DNA from: an uncultured Peptococcaceae bacterium
GTDB taxonomy: Bacteria; Bacillota; Peptococcia; Peptococcales; Peptococcaceae
Reading direction: 5' to 3'
NCBI GenBank assembly: GCA_938044045.1
Contig: CALIQN010000087.1
Coordinates: 1 to 8,234, forward strand
Length of the DNA: 8,234 nt
The notes under the pieces were generated by a model. That model was not told where the DNA came from. It saw nothing but the letters and a program-made list of their open reading frames with translations, and did not search any database. Both the position numbers and the translations under genes were made by a program. Shown here one piece after another: positions 1 to 5,987 of the stretch (positions are counted from its first letter, which is position 1; every line of letters begins with the position of its first letter).

Positions 1-1
1 C

Positions 2-154
2 TATGTACCTGAGGACTTGGATGATAAAGAAAAAGAAATAAGGGGCTTAAATAAAAAACTAGAAGAAGCCATCAGAGAAGAAAACTATGAGTTGGCTGCC
101 AAATACCGTGATCAACTCAAGCAAACAAAGGAAGAGGGTGGTAAAGATGAATAA
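2..154 (+). CDS. mcsA: McsA, C-terminal fragment (UVR domain), 5' end outside window
   Basis: Only the last 50 codons are present; the reading frame is open from base 2 and ends at TAA 152-154. The fragment contains a UVR (UvrB/C-type) helical hairpin, with the motif LEEAIREENYELAAKYRD, typical of the C-terminus of McsA. In the family, McsA is a small zinc-finger protein that binds and activates the arginine kinase McsB and helps connect it to ClpC; the zinc-binding Cys motifs would lie upstream of the window and cannot be checked. The identity rests on the UVR motif together with the adjoining mcsB and clpC genes, the standard order in Bacillota (often ctsR-mcsA-mcsB-clpC). Whether ctsR precedes it is not visible. 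The stop codon lies inside the start region of mcsB (8-nt overlap), suggesting translational coupling. Confidence 0.9.
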   Translation, partial: YVPEDLDDKEKEIRGLNKKLEEAIREENYELAAKYRDQLKQTKEEGGKDE

Positions 155-1166
155 AGCATTGTTTCAGATGACACCTTTTCCGTCATTCAATCATAGACAA
201 GATAATGATGTGGTACTTTCCTCTAGGATCAGGCTAGCGAGAAATTTAAAAGCCTATCCTTTTCCTCATCAGATGGATCGGGAAAGTGCCTTACAGGTAT
301 GGAAAAAAGTCTCTGATATTTGCAAAGACAGTGGTTTTGATTTTTATCATCTTAATGGATTTTCAACCTTAGAAAAAAATATTTTAGTTGAGCGCCACCT
401 TATCAGCAAGGATTTACTGATGATGCCTTATCCAGCTTTGGCATTAAATCAAGATGAGAGCTGTAGTGTGATGATTAATGAAGAAGATCATTTACGTATC
501 CAAGGCTTTGCCTCAGCCCTTGCCTTGGAAGACTTGTGGCAAAAGATCAATGCTATTGATGACACCTTTGGTGAAAATTTGGAATATGCTTATCATGATA
601 CCTTGGGCTATCTCACCGCTTGTCCAAGCAACCTAGGTACAGGCTTAAGAGCTTCAGTCATGCTACACCTTCCCTTGCATGATATGACAGGAGAAAGCAA
701 GGAACTTTCTAAACTCTATCAATATGGTGTTGCCATTCGTGGTGCTTATGGAGAGGGTAGTAAGGCAATCGGTCATATCTATCAAATTTCCAACCAAAAA
801 ACTTTGGGCAAAAGTGAAAGCGAGCTGATCCAGACTGTAGAAGAAGTCGCTAAAAAACTTATCCAAAGAGAGCGGGACTTGAGGAAGGCATTGGTGGATA
901 AACACCATCTTGCTGTGATGGATAAAGTCTATCGTGCCTATGGGGTGCTTAGCCAAACAAGGCTATTAAGCGAAGAAGAAGCCATCGAAAAAATTTCCTT
1001 ACTGAGACTTGGGCATAGTATGGGGATTTTTCAGGCACTTGACTATGAAATCTTAGATCGTGCTATGCTCATGGTTAAGAATGCCTATGTGCACTATCAT
1101 GGTGCCCATGAAGAAAATAAAGAAAAATTTCGTGCAGATATTATTCGTGAACTATTAAAAGACTAG
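147..1166 (+). CDS. mcsB: McsB protein-arginine kinase
   Basis: McsB transfers phosphate from ATP to arginine side chains, marking misfolded or regulatory proteins (including CtsR in relatives) for ClpCP degradation. The 339-aa product is close to the family's usual length (~350-360). Phosphagen-kinase signatures appear in order: SSRIRLARN (25-33, nucleotide-binding arginines), NEEDHLRIQ (111-119), CPSNLGTGLRAS (159-170, the conserved active-site Cys loop), RGAYGEGS (198-205) and SNQKTLG (215-221). The start is set at ATG 147, preceded by GAGGG around 134-138. An in-frame ATG at 87 would add 20 residues that lie wholly within mcsA coding sequence and do not resemble McsB, so it is rejected. 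ATG 168 is a less likely alternative. The C-terminal pArg-binding motif RDxxRA of characterised McsB seems to be represented here by KEKFRA (325-330). The gene overlaps mcsA by 8 nt and ends 11 nt before clpC, so the three are probably co-transcribed. Confidence 0.96.
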   Translation: MNKALFQMTPFPSFNHRQDNDVVLSSRIRLARNLKAYPFPHQMDRESALQVWKKVSDICKDSGFDFYHLNGFSTLEKNILVERHLISKDLLMMPYPALALNQDESCSVMINEEDHLRIQGFASALALEDLWQKINAIDDTFGENLEYAYHDTLGYLTACPSNLGTGLRASVMLHLPLHDMTGESKELSKLYQYGVAIRGAYGEGSKAIGHIYQISNQKTLGKSESELIQTVEEVAKKLIQRERDLRKALVDKHHLAVMDKVYRAYGVLSQTRLLSEEEAIEKISLLRLGHSMGIFQALDYEILDRAMLMVKNAYVHYHGAHEENKEKFRADIIRELLKD

Positions 1167-1169
1167 GAG
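1165..1169 (+). promoter_or_regulatory. Ribosome binding site of clpC
   Basis: AGGAG spans the mcsB stop codon (TAG 1164-1166) and stands 8 nt before ATG 1178. It decides the clpC start in favour of MFENYTERAL over the upstream in-frame GTG at 1169, whose first base is the last base of this site. Confidence 0.85.
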
Positions 1170-1177
1170 TGATAATT

Positions 1178-3613
1178 ATGTTTGAAAACTATACAGAACG
1201 TGCTTTAGAAGTTGTCCGTCTTGCTAAAGACATTGCTTTACAAAATGGCGAAAAAGCTATTGGAACAGAGCATATTTTGCTCGGTATCCTAAAAGAAGGC
1301 AAGGGTATTGCAGCCAATGTCCTAGCCAATCTTGAGATTGATAAGACAAAACTCGAACAAAAACTTTACGGCCTAATGGGTGGTAGAGGACAAAATACAA
1401 CAGGAGAAGTAGGCTTGACCCCTAGAGCAAAGCGTGTCTTTGAACTGGCACAAAAAGAAGCGTTAAATTGGCAAGTCTCTTATGTGGCCACCGAACATAT
1501 CTTGTTGGCGCTCTTTATGGAGGGCGAGGGAATAGCTTTCCGTGTCCTCAGTGAAGAAGGGGTGACTTTAGAACATATCCGTATGGTAACAGCTAGCCTT
1601 TTGGGCTTGACTGACAAGGCTAAGGCAAGTGCAGGTGTGGGCGAAGGCCAAGAAGATGGTGAAAAATCAGCCATTGAAAGCTATGGCAGAAACCTCAATC
1701 AGCTTGCCAAGGAAGGTAAGATTGATCCAGTCATTGGCAGAAACGCAGAAATTGAACGTGTGATTCAAATTTTGGTACGCCGTACAAAAAATAATCCTGC
1801 ACTTATCGGGGAACCAGGGGTAGGGAAGACAGCGATTGCTGAAGGGCTTGCCCAACGCATCGTCAGTGGTAATGTCCCAGAACTCTTAAAAGACAAGAAA
1901 GTCTATACCCTTGATATGGGTACCTTAGTGGCTGGTAGTAAGTACCGTGGTGATTTTGAAGACAGAATGAAGAGCGTCATCGAAGAAGCCAAAAAAGATG
2001 GCAATTTAATCCTCTTTATTGATGAAATGCACACCTTAATTGGTGCTGGTGCCGCTGAAGGTTCCCTTGATGCTGCCAATATCTTAAAACCAGAATTGGC
2101 ACGTGGTGAGATTCAAGTTATCGGGGCAACAACCTTGGATGAGTATCGTAAACACATTGAAAAGGATCCAGCCCTAGAAAGACGTTTCCAACCAGTTCAA
2201 GTCAACCCACCAAGTGTGGAAGAAACCATTAGTATCTTAAAAGGTATCCGTGATAAGTATGAAGCCCATCACAAAGTTGCCATCAGTGATGAAGTCATAG
2301 AAGGCAGTGTCAAGCTCGCAGATCGCTACATCAATGACCGTTATTTTCCAGATAAGGCGATTGACTTAATCGATGAAGCTTCTTCAAGGGTTAGATTAAA
2401 AGCTTACACAACGCCACCTGATGTCAAAGCCTTGGAAGATGAACTCAAGAAACTCTCTAAGGAAAAGGAAGAAGCTGTTCTTTCTCAAGATTTTGAAAAG
2501 GCAGCAGAAATTCGCGATAAAGAAAAAGCGAAAAAACAAGAATTAGATAGCCAAAAGAGCGACTGGGAAAAAGAAGCTGTTGGTGGGGAACTTCATCTCA
2601 CCATGGATGATGTCGAAGAAGTCGTCTCATTGTGGTCAGGGGTACCAGTGACCAAGCTTAAAAAAGAAGAAAGTGAAAAACTCCTCGATCTTGAAAAATT
2701 ACTCCATGGACGTGTCATTGGACAAGAAGAAGCGGTCAAGGCTGTCGCCCAAGCAGTCAGACGTGCTCATGCAGGTATCAAGGATCCTAAGCGACCAATT
2801 GGTTCCTTCCTCTTCCTTGGGCCAACAGGGGTAGGGAAAACAGAACTTGCTAAGGCCTTGGCGAGTATCCTCTTTGATGATGAAGAGGCCATGATCCGTA
2901 TTGACATGAGTGAATACATGGAAAAATTTGCCGTTAGCCGTCTTGTCGGTGCACCTCCAGGATATGTTGGTTATGATGAAGGTGGTGAATTGACAGAAGC
3001 AGTACGCCGCAAACCTTATAGTGTTATCTTGCTTGATGAAATAGAAAAGGCTCACCCTGATGTCTTTAATATCCTTTTACAAGTCTTGGATGATGGACGC
3101 TTGACCGATAGCCAAGGCAGAGTGGTGGACTTTAAAAACACCGTCATCATCATGACTTCAAATATTGGCGCAAGGGTAATGAAACAAATGGATAGCCTAG
3201 GCTTTACCACTGTTGAATCTGAGGATAAGCAAGCAGATGATTTCAATCGTATGCGTGATAAGGTGCTTCAAGAAGTCAAAAAAGTCTTAAAACCAGAGTT
3301 TTACAATCGTATTGATGATGTCGTTGTCTTCCATGCCCTAAAAGAAGAACACTTGAAAGATATCATTGATTTGTTACTCAATGACTTGCGTAAACGTCTA
3401 GCAGAACTTGGTTTTGAACTAGAAGTCGATGACAGTGCTAAAAAACACCTTGCTAAAGTAGGCTATGACCTCGACTACGGCGCAAGACCACTCAAACGTG
3501 CAATACAAACAGAAATCGAAAACCCACTTTCTGATGCCCTCTTAAGAAAGACCTATCAAGAAGGCAGTCACATCAAAGTGACCTGTGAAGACGATAAGAT
3601 CGTTTTGGCGTAA
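1178..3613 (+). CDS. clpC: ClpC, AAA+ unfoldase subunit of the ClpCP protease
   Basis: ClpC is a hexameric Hsp100 ATPase that unfolds substrates and threads them into ClpP. The 811-aa product has the full architecture. The double Clp-N repeat (about 5-65 and 80-143) has TEH motifs whose glutamates E31 and E106 align with the phosphoarginine receptor positions described in B. subtilis ClpC. AAA domain 1 has Walker A GEPGVGKT (211-218), Walker B ILFIDE (278-283) and arginine finger ERR (334-336). The middle UVR coiled coil is at ~416-450. AAA domain 2 has Walker A GPTGVGKT (548-555) and Walker B ILLDE (617-621), followed by the C-terminal ClpB-type small domain. The ClpP-docking loop reads LGF (674-676). 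The ATG at 1178 is chosen because AGGAG (1165-1169) lies 8 nt upstream; an in-frame GTG at 1169 overlaps that site and is rejected. Last gene of the mcsA-mcsB-clpC unit, followed by a terminator. The UVR domain separates ClpC from ClpB, whose middle domain is longer and unlike this. Confidence 0.98.
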   Translation: MFENYTERALEVVRLAKDIALQNGEKAIGTEHILLGILKEGKGIAANVLANLEIDKTKLEQKLYGLMGGRGQNTTGEVGLTPRAKRVFELAQKEALNWQVSYVATEHILLALFMEGEGIAFRVLSEEGVTLEHIRMVTASLLGLTDKAKASAGVGEGQEDGEKSAIESYGRNLNQLAKEGKIDPVIGRNAEIERVIQILVRRTKNNPALIGEPGVGKTAIAEGLAQRIVSGNVPELLKDKKVYTLDMGTLVAGSKYRGDFEDRMKSVIEEAKKDGNLILFIDEMHTLIGAGAAEGSLDAANILKPELARGEIQVIGATTLDEYRKHIEKDPALERRFQPVQVNPPSVEETISILKGIRDKYEAHHKVAISDEVIEGSVKLADRYINDRYFPDKAIDLIDEASSRVRLKAYTTPPDVKALEDELKKLSKEKEEAVLSQDFEKAAEIRDKEKAKKQELDSQKSDWEKEAVGGELHLTMDDVEEVVSLWSGVPVTKLKKEESEKLLDLEKLLHGRVIGQEEAVKAVAQAVRRAHAGIKDPKRPIGSFLFLGPTGVGKTELAKALASILFDDEEAMIRIDMSEYMEKFAVSRLVGAPPGYVGYDEGGELTEAVRRKPYSVILLDEIEKAHPDVFNILLQVLDDGRLTDSQGRVVDFKNTVIIMTSNIGARVMKQMDSLGFTTVESEDKQADDFNRMRDKVLQEVKKVLKPEFYNRIDDVVVFHALKEEHLKDIIDLLLNDLRKRLAELGFELEVDDSAKKHLAKVGYDLDYGARPLKRAIQTEIENPLSDALLRKTYQEGSHIKVTCEDDKIVLA

Positions 3614-3616
3614 AAA

Positions 3617-3658
3617 TAAAAAAGACAACCATGCCTAGGGCGTGGTTGTCTTTTTTTA
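3617..3658. terminator. Bidirectional intrinsic terminator between convergent clpC and NUDIX gene
   Basis: A 12-bp stem (GACAACCATGCC at 3624-3635 with GGCGTGGTTGTC at 3639-3650, one G-T wobble) closes a 3-nt TAG loop. It is flanked by A-rich sequence on the left (3612-3623) and seven T on the right (3651-3657). Read on the plus strand it gives a hairpin plus U-tract just 10 nt after the clpC stop. Read on the minus strand the left A-tract becomes a U-tract, 28 nt past the stop of the minus-strand NUDIX gene, so one hairpin can serve both converging transcripts. Confidence 0.93.
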
Positions 3659-3678
3659 TTGATGATGAAATGAATCCT

Positions 3679-4551
3679 TTAGTTTTCCTCTGTTTTCTTT
3701 ACGTTGCCTAGAGCAAAATGTGCGATGGTGTCAAAGAAATCCCTATTTTCAGGGGTATTGGAAGCGGTTTCTGATTTTTGGTAAGTATAGCGAGTGCCTG
3801 AATTTTCTTCAACACCGATAGAAGCATCAAAGGCATCATTGTAGCTAATATTCTCCGCAGTTGGAGCTAGGGTTTGGGTGAGTACCTTATCTTTTTGAGG
3901 GATGAGGCTAGGTTGAAAAGGAAGGGCTTGTTCTCTTAGGCTTTGCTTGAGAAATAATTCTAGTGCTGTCTGTAGAGTCATGCCAAGGGCTTCAAATAAG
4001 TGTGAGGCATTTTCTTTCAGCTCAGCTGGTATGGTAGTATCAAGGGTATCAATAAAGGCTTTTATCTTAGGAAGATTGGCCTCGTATTGGCGAACGATGG
4101 GTTTGGCAAAATCATCAGAATAGACAAAGCTGTGTAAAGTCTCTAGATCAAGCCACTGGTAGTGGATCGTTTCACCAGCTTGTAAAGTGACCGAAAAAGG
4201 GTCGCTTTCTGTATAAGCAAGATAGGTGTCAATAAAGGCTTCCTTGGTGCGAATGGTCGCAAGATAGCGAAATTGATCTGGGGGAATAGATAGCCCTGTT
4301 TCTTCCTTGACCTCTCTGACACAAGCTTCGATAACGGTTTCACCTGAGAGTACAGAGCCACCGGTATTTTCCCATTTACCTGGGCAGACGGATTTTTTCC
4401 AATCACGTTGAGTAAGGAGAACCTTGCCAGATTTGTGGATCGTCCAAACACCGATGACTTGGTGGTAGGTGCCTGCCTCAAAATCGTTTCCTCTAAGGTG
4501 CGTTTTGCCTAGAGGGATGCGCTGTGCATCATATAAATCCCATAACTCCAT
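3679..4551 (-). CDS. NUDIX hydrolase with C-terminal RelB/DinJ antitoxin-like domain
   Basis: The 290-aa protein begins MELWDLYDAQ, the start typical of IPP-isomerase-like NUDIX proteins. The NUDIX box is complete (GX5EX7REUXEEXGU): G65, E71, R79-E80, E83-E84, G86, so hydrolysis of a nucleoside-diphosphate-linked substrate with Mg2+ is expected; the substrate is unknown. The sequence where type-1 IPP isomerase carries its catalytic Cys reads ENTGGS (61-66), so it is not that isomerase. After the enzyme domain (~1-165) come IPAELKENA and a helix ending REQALPF (about 168-213), a close match to RelB/DinJ antitoxin ribbon-helix-helix domains, then a polar Thr/Ser/Glu-rich tail (214-290). Start: ATG 4551 lies one nt after the helicase stop; the ribosome site is weak (AAAGAAAGG about 11 nt upstream), suggesting coupling. 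An in-frame start at 4632 would add a Lys/Arg-rich stretch read from the helicase tail and is rejected. NUDIX call certain; fusion well supported; function of the fusion unknown. Confidence 0.92.
   Translation of the reverse strand: MELWDLYDAQRIPLGKTHLRGNDFEAGTYHQVIGVWTIHKSGKVLLTQRDWKKSVCPGKWENTGGSVLSGETVIEACVREVKEETGLSIPPDQFRYLATIRTKEAFIDTYLAYTESDPFSVTLQAGETIHYQWLDLETLHSFVYSDDFAKPIVRQYEANLPKIKAFIDTLDTTIPAELKENASHLFEALGMTLQTALELFLKQSLREQALPFQPSLIPQKDKVLTQTLAPTAENISYNDAFDASIGVEENSGTRYTYQKSETASNTPENRDFFDTIAHFALGNVKKTEEN
3913..4050 (-). other. RelB/DinJ-type ribbon-helix-helix domain inside the NUDIX gene
   Basis: This encodes residues 168-213 of the NUDIX protein. The pattern is short strand (DTTI), then PAELKENASHLFEALGM (helix A), then TLQTALELFLKQSLREQ (helix B), ending ALPF. 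This follows the RelB/DinJ consensus: strand, 'PELKEqAe.lf..LGm', 't..tAi.lFLrqalre.glPF'. In that family the strand pair of a dimer enters the DNA major groove and the region after the domain wraps the cognate toxin. Here the strand has Thr residues where family members often have Arg/Asn, so DNA binding is plausible but not assured. No RelE/YafQ-like toxin ORF lies beside it. Confidence 0.83.
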
Positions 4552-4552
4552 A

Positions 4553-5746
4553 TTAGTGTTTACCTTTCTTTTTTGCTTTGGCTTTGGTTTTCTTTTTTGG
4601 TGCTTTTTTCTTCGGACGATCTTCTTCAGCAAGGTAGACGCCCCCAGAGGAAAGGACTAAGGTTTGAAACTTTATCCCAAGCTCTCTTTCATAAATACGA
4701 ATCGCTGCTTGTTCTTTTTCACTGACAAAGGCAATTGATAGGCCAATCTTATCCTCACCCCTAGCTGTCCGACCAGCACGATGGATATAGGAAAGAGGGG
4801 AGAGGGGAAAATCAAGATGGATGACTTGGGAGACATGAGGAAAGTCTACCCCACGAGCTGTGAGGTCACTGGAAATCAAGGTCGGTTTTAAACCTTGGCG
4901 AAATTCAAGCATGGCGTTTTTACGCTCTTCTTTTTTCATTTCTCCATAAAGGGCAACCACAGGGTAGTGGTGATGGGTGAGTTTTTGGTAGACACGCTCA
5001 ATTTGGTCTGGCTTATTGAGAAAGACAAGAGAGGTGCTACCTACAGTTGCCGATAAAAGCTGTCTGAGGAGATCAATTTTATGGCGTTGTTCGGAAAAGA
5101 TGATATAGTGGTCGATGTTTTCATTGAGATGGGGGATGCTACTGCTCTCAATGACTTGATAATTAGGAACGATTTGGCTAAAGAAATCCTGTCGATTGGC
5201 ACTCAAGGTAGCAGAAACCCCAAGGGTTTGAGTGGATTTTCTCAAGGCTTTCTTGATTTTTTCCAAAAGAGGATATTTTTCAGCCATGGCATCAATCTCA
5301 TCAAAGACAAGATAGTCGATGGTCTGACCATTGATTTTTTTCTTGTCAAAAAGATTGATGACCCTACCTGGGGTGCCGATTAAGATATGGGGTCTTTTTT
5401 TGAGACGTTCCATTTGGTAATTGATATTAGCCCCACCGATAAGGGCTTCGACAGTATAAGGGAGGGTAAGATGTTCATTGAGACTAGCGATAACATCACG
5501 AATTTGTAGCGCTAACTCTTGGGTTGGTGTGATGATCAGGGCAATGTTTTTTTTCTCTTCTCGATTGATTTTGGAGAGGAGGGGCAAAAGGTAGGCAAGG
5601 GTCTTACCACTGCCTGTCTGTGCGGTAATAAAGGCATTACCAGAAAGGTGATCAAGGGTGCGTTCTTGTATTTCGGTCAGTGAAGTGATGCCTAAGCCTT
5701 GATCTAAGGCAAGGGACAATTCATCGGAAATTTTTGGATGTATCAT
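4553..5746 (-). CDS. DEAD-box ATP-dependent RNA helicase (YfmL-like)
   Basis: A 397-aa SF2 helicase, predicted to unwind or remodel RNA using ATP in the cytoplasm. Motifs in order: Q motif region GITSLTEIQ (19-27), motif I AQTGSGKT (42-49), Ia PTQELALQ (74-81), Ib TPGR (125-128), motif II DEID (149-152, in place of DEAD), III SAT (178-180), IV LVFLNK (240-245), V SSDLTARGVD (292-301) and VI YIHRAGRTARG (320-330). The C-terminus is only a short extension ending in a Lys/Ala/Pro-rich basic tail (379-397), a common RNA-affinity feature; there is no DbpA-type RNA-binding domain. Size and compact form resemble B. subtilis YfmL, linked to 50S subunit assembly, but that assignment is inference. The start at 5746 is fixed by TAAGGAG at 5754-5760, 7 nt upstream. 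It is the first gene of a two-gene unit; its stop is one nt before the NUDIX start. Confidence 0.94.
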   Translation of the reverse strand: MIHPKISDELSLALDQGLGITSLTEIQERTLDHLSGNAFITAQTGSGKTLAYLLPLLSKINREEKKNIALIITPTQELALQIRDVIASLNEHLTLPYTVEALIGGANINYQMERLKKRPHILIGTPGRVINLFDKKKINGQTIDYLVFDEIDAMAEKYPLLEKIKKALRKSTQTLGVSATLSANRQDFFSQIVPNYQVIESSSIPHLNENIDHYIIFSEQRHKIDLLRQLLSATVGSTSLVFLNKPDQIERVYQKLTHHHYPVVALYGEMKKEERKNAMLEFRQGLKPTLISSDLTARGVDFPHVSQVIHLDFPLSPLSYIHRAGRTARGEDKIGLSIAFVSEKEQAAIRIYERELGIKFQTLVLSSGGVYLAEEDRPKKKAPKKKTKAKAKKKGKH

Positions 5747-5753
5747 GGAAAAA

Positions 5754-5760
5754 CTCCTTA
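5754..5760 (-). promoter_or_regulatory. Ribosome binding site of the helicase gene
   Basis: TAAGGAG on the minus strand, 7 nt before ATG 5746; a near-consensus Shine-Dalgarno site that supports this start. Confidence 0.85.
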
Positions 5761-5811
5761 GAAAATAATGGGTTCATAAGTTTAAAATTGCAAAAAATAA
5801 GATTACGGCTT

Positions 5812-5840
5812 ATCGTATCATACCATAAAATGCTTGACAA
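5812..5840 (-). promoter_or_regulatory. Candidate sigma-A promoter for the helicase-NUDIX unit
   Basis: On the minus strand TTGTCA (5840-5835, 5/6 to the -35 consensus) is followed after exactly 17 nt by TACGAT (5817-5812, 4/6 to the -10 consensus). Transcription would start near 5805, leaving a 5' leader of about 55-60 nt. An alternative -10, TATGAT (5822-5817), matches better but has no -35 at suitable distance. The -35 lies within the palindrome CTTGACAAG (5833-5841). Confidence 0.5.
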
Positions 5841-5841
5841 G
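5833..5841. repeat. Palindrome CTTGACAAG overlapping the helicase promoter -35
   Basis: CTTG-A-CAAG is a 9-bp palindrome with a one-base centre and covers the proposed minus-strand -35 element. A second TGTCA at 5850-5854 forms a further inverted repeat with TGACA at 5835-5839. It could be an operator, but a short palindrome in AT-rich DNA may be chance. Confidence 0.3.
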
Positions 5842-5942
5842 GCGTATAATGTCACCTTTTTCTAAGGAGAGAATAAGGTAGAAAAAGCGCACTAAAAAAT
5901 CACTATCCTAGCCTATAAAATGATGGTATTAGAAGAATTTTA

Positions 5943-5951
5943 TGATATACT
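5943..5951 (+). promoter_or_regulatory. Candidate extended -10 promoter for hpt-guaA
   Basis: TGATATACT contains an extended -10 (TG at 5943-5944, then TATACT 5946-5951, 5/6 to TATAAT). No good -35 is found 16-18 nt upstream (ATGGTA around 5923-5928), as expected of an extended -10 promoter. Transcription would begin near 5958, giving a leader of about 30 nt, too short for a purine riboswitch. Confidence 0.5.
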
Positions 5952-5976
5952 AAGCCTAGCTAGATACCTATTTTTT

Positions 5977-5981
5977 GGAGG
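5977..5981 (+). promoter_or_regulatory. Ribosome binding site of hpt
   Basis: GGAGG stands 6 nt before ATG 5988, a strong Shine-Dalgarno match that fixes the hpt start. Confidence 0.88.
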
Positions 5982-5987
5982 AAGTAA

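Noticed and set aside
87..146. Upstream in-frame ATG that would extend McsB by 20 residues
   Set aside because: The added residues lie wholly inside mcsA coding sequence, do not resemble McsB N-termini, and ATG 147 has its own purine-rich ribosome site and gives a normal N-terminus.
61..1180. CtsR operator (tandem GGTCAAA-type heptads) within the mcs-clpC unit
   Set aside because: No such tandem repeat is seen. If the unit is CtsR-controlled, the operator should lie upstream of mcsA or ctsR, outside the window.
4360..4470. Type-1 isopentenyl-diphosphate isomerase (Idi) as the identity of the NUDIX gene
   Set aside because: The N-terminus resembles Idi, but the segment that carries Idi's catalytic Cys reads ENTGGS, and a classic NUDIX hydrolase box follows.
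4143..4481. 112-aa minus-strand ORF within the NUDIX gene
   Set aside because: Shadow of the NUDIX coding frame; no recognisable motif, and the NUDIX box is intact in the main frame. The same reasoning removes the other overlapping ORFs inside mcsB, clpC, the helicase, hpt and guaA.
4552..4632. N-terminal extension of the NUDIX frame to 4632
   Set aside because: The extra 27 residues are the +1-frame reading of the helicase's Lys-rich tail. The family N-terminus MELWDLYD begins at 4551.
5834..5850. Plus-strand TTGACA and TATAAT taken as an hpt promoter
   Set aside because: Both hexamers are perfect but only 5 nt separate them, far from the ~17 nt needed. Neither finds a partner at the right distance.
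5830..5865. Possible 11-codon leader peptide (MLDKAYNVTFF)
   Set aside because: No ribosome site, and no terminator/antiterminator structure or run of regulatory codons follows.
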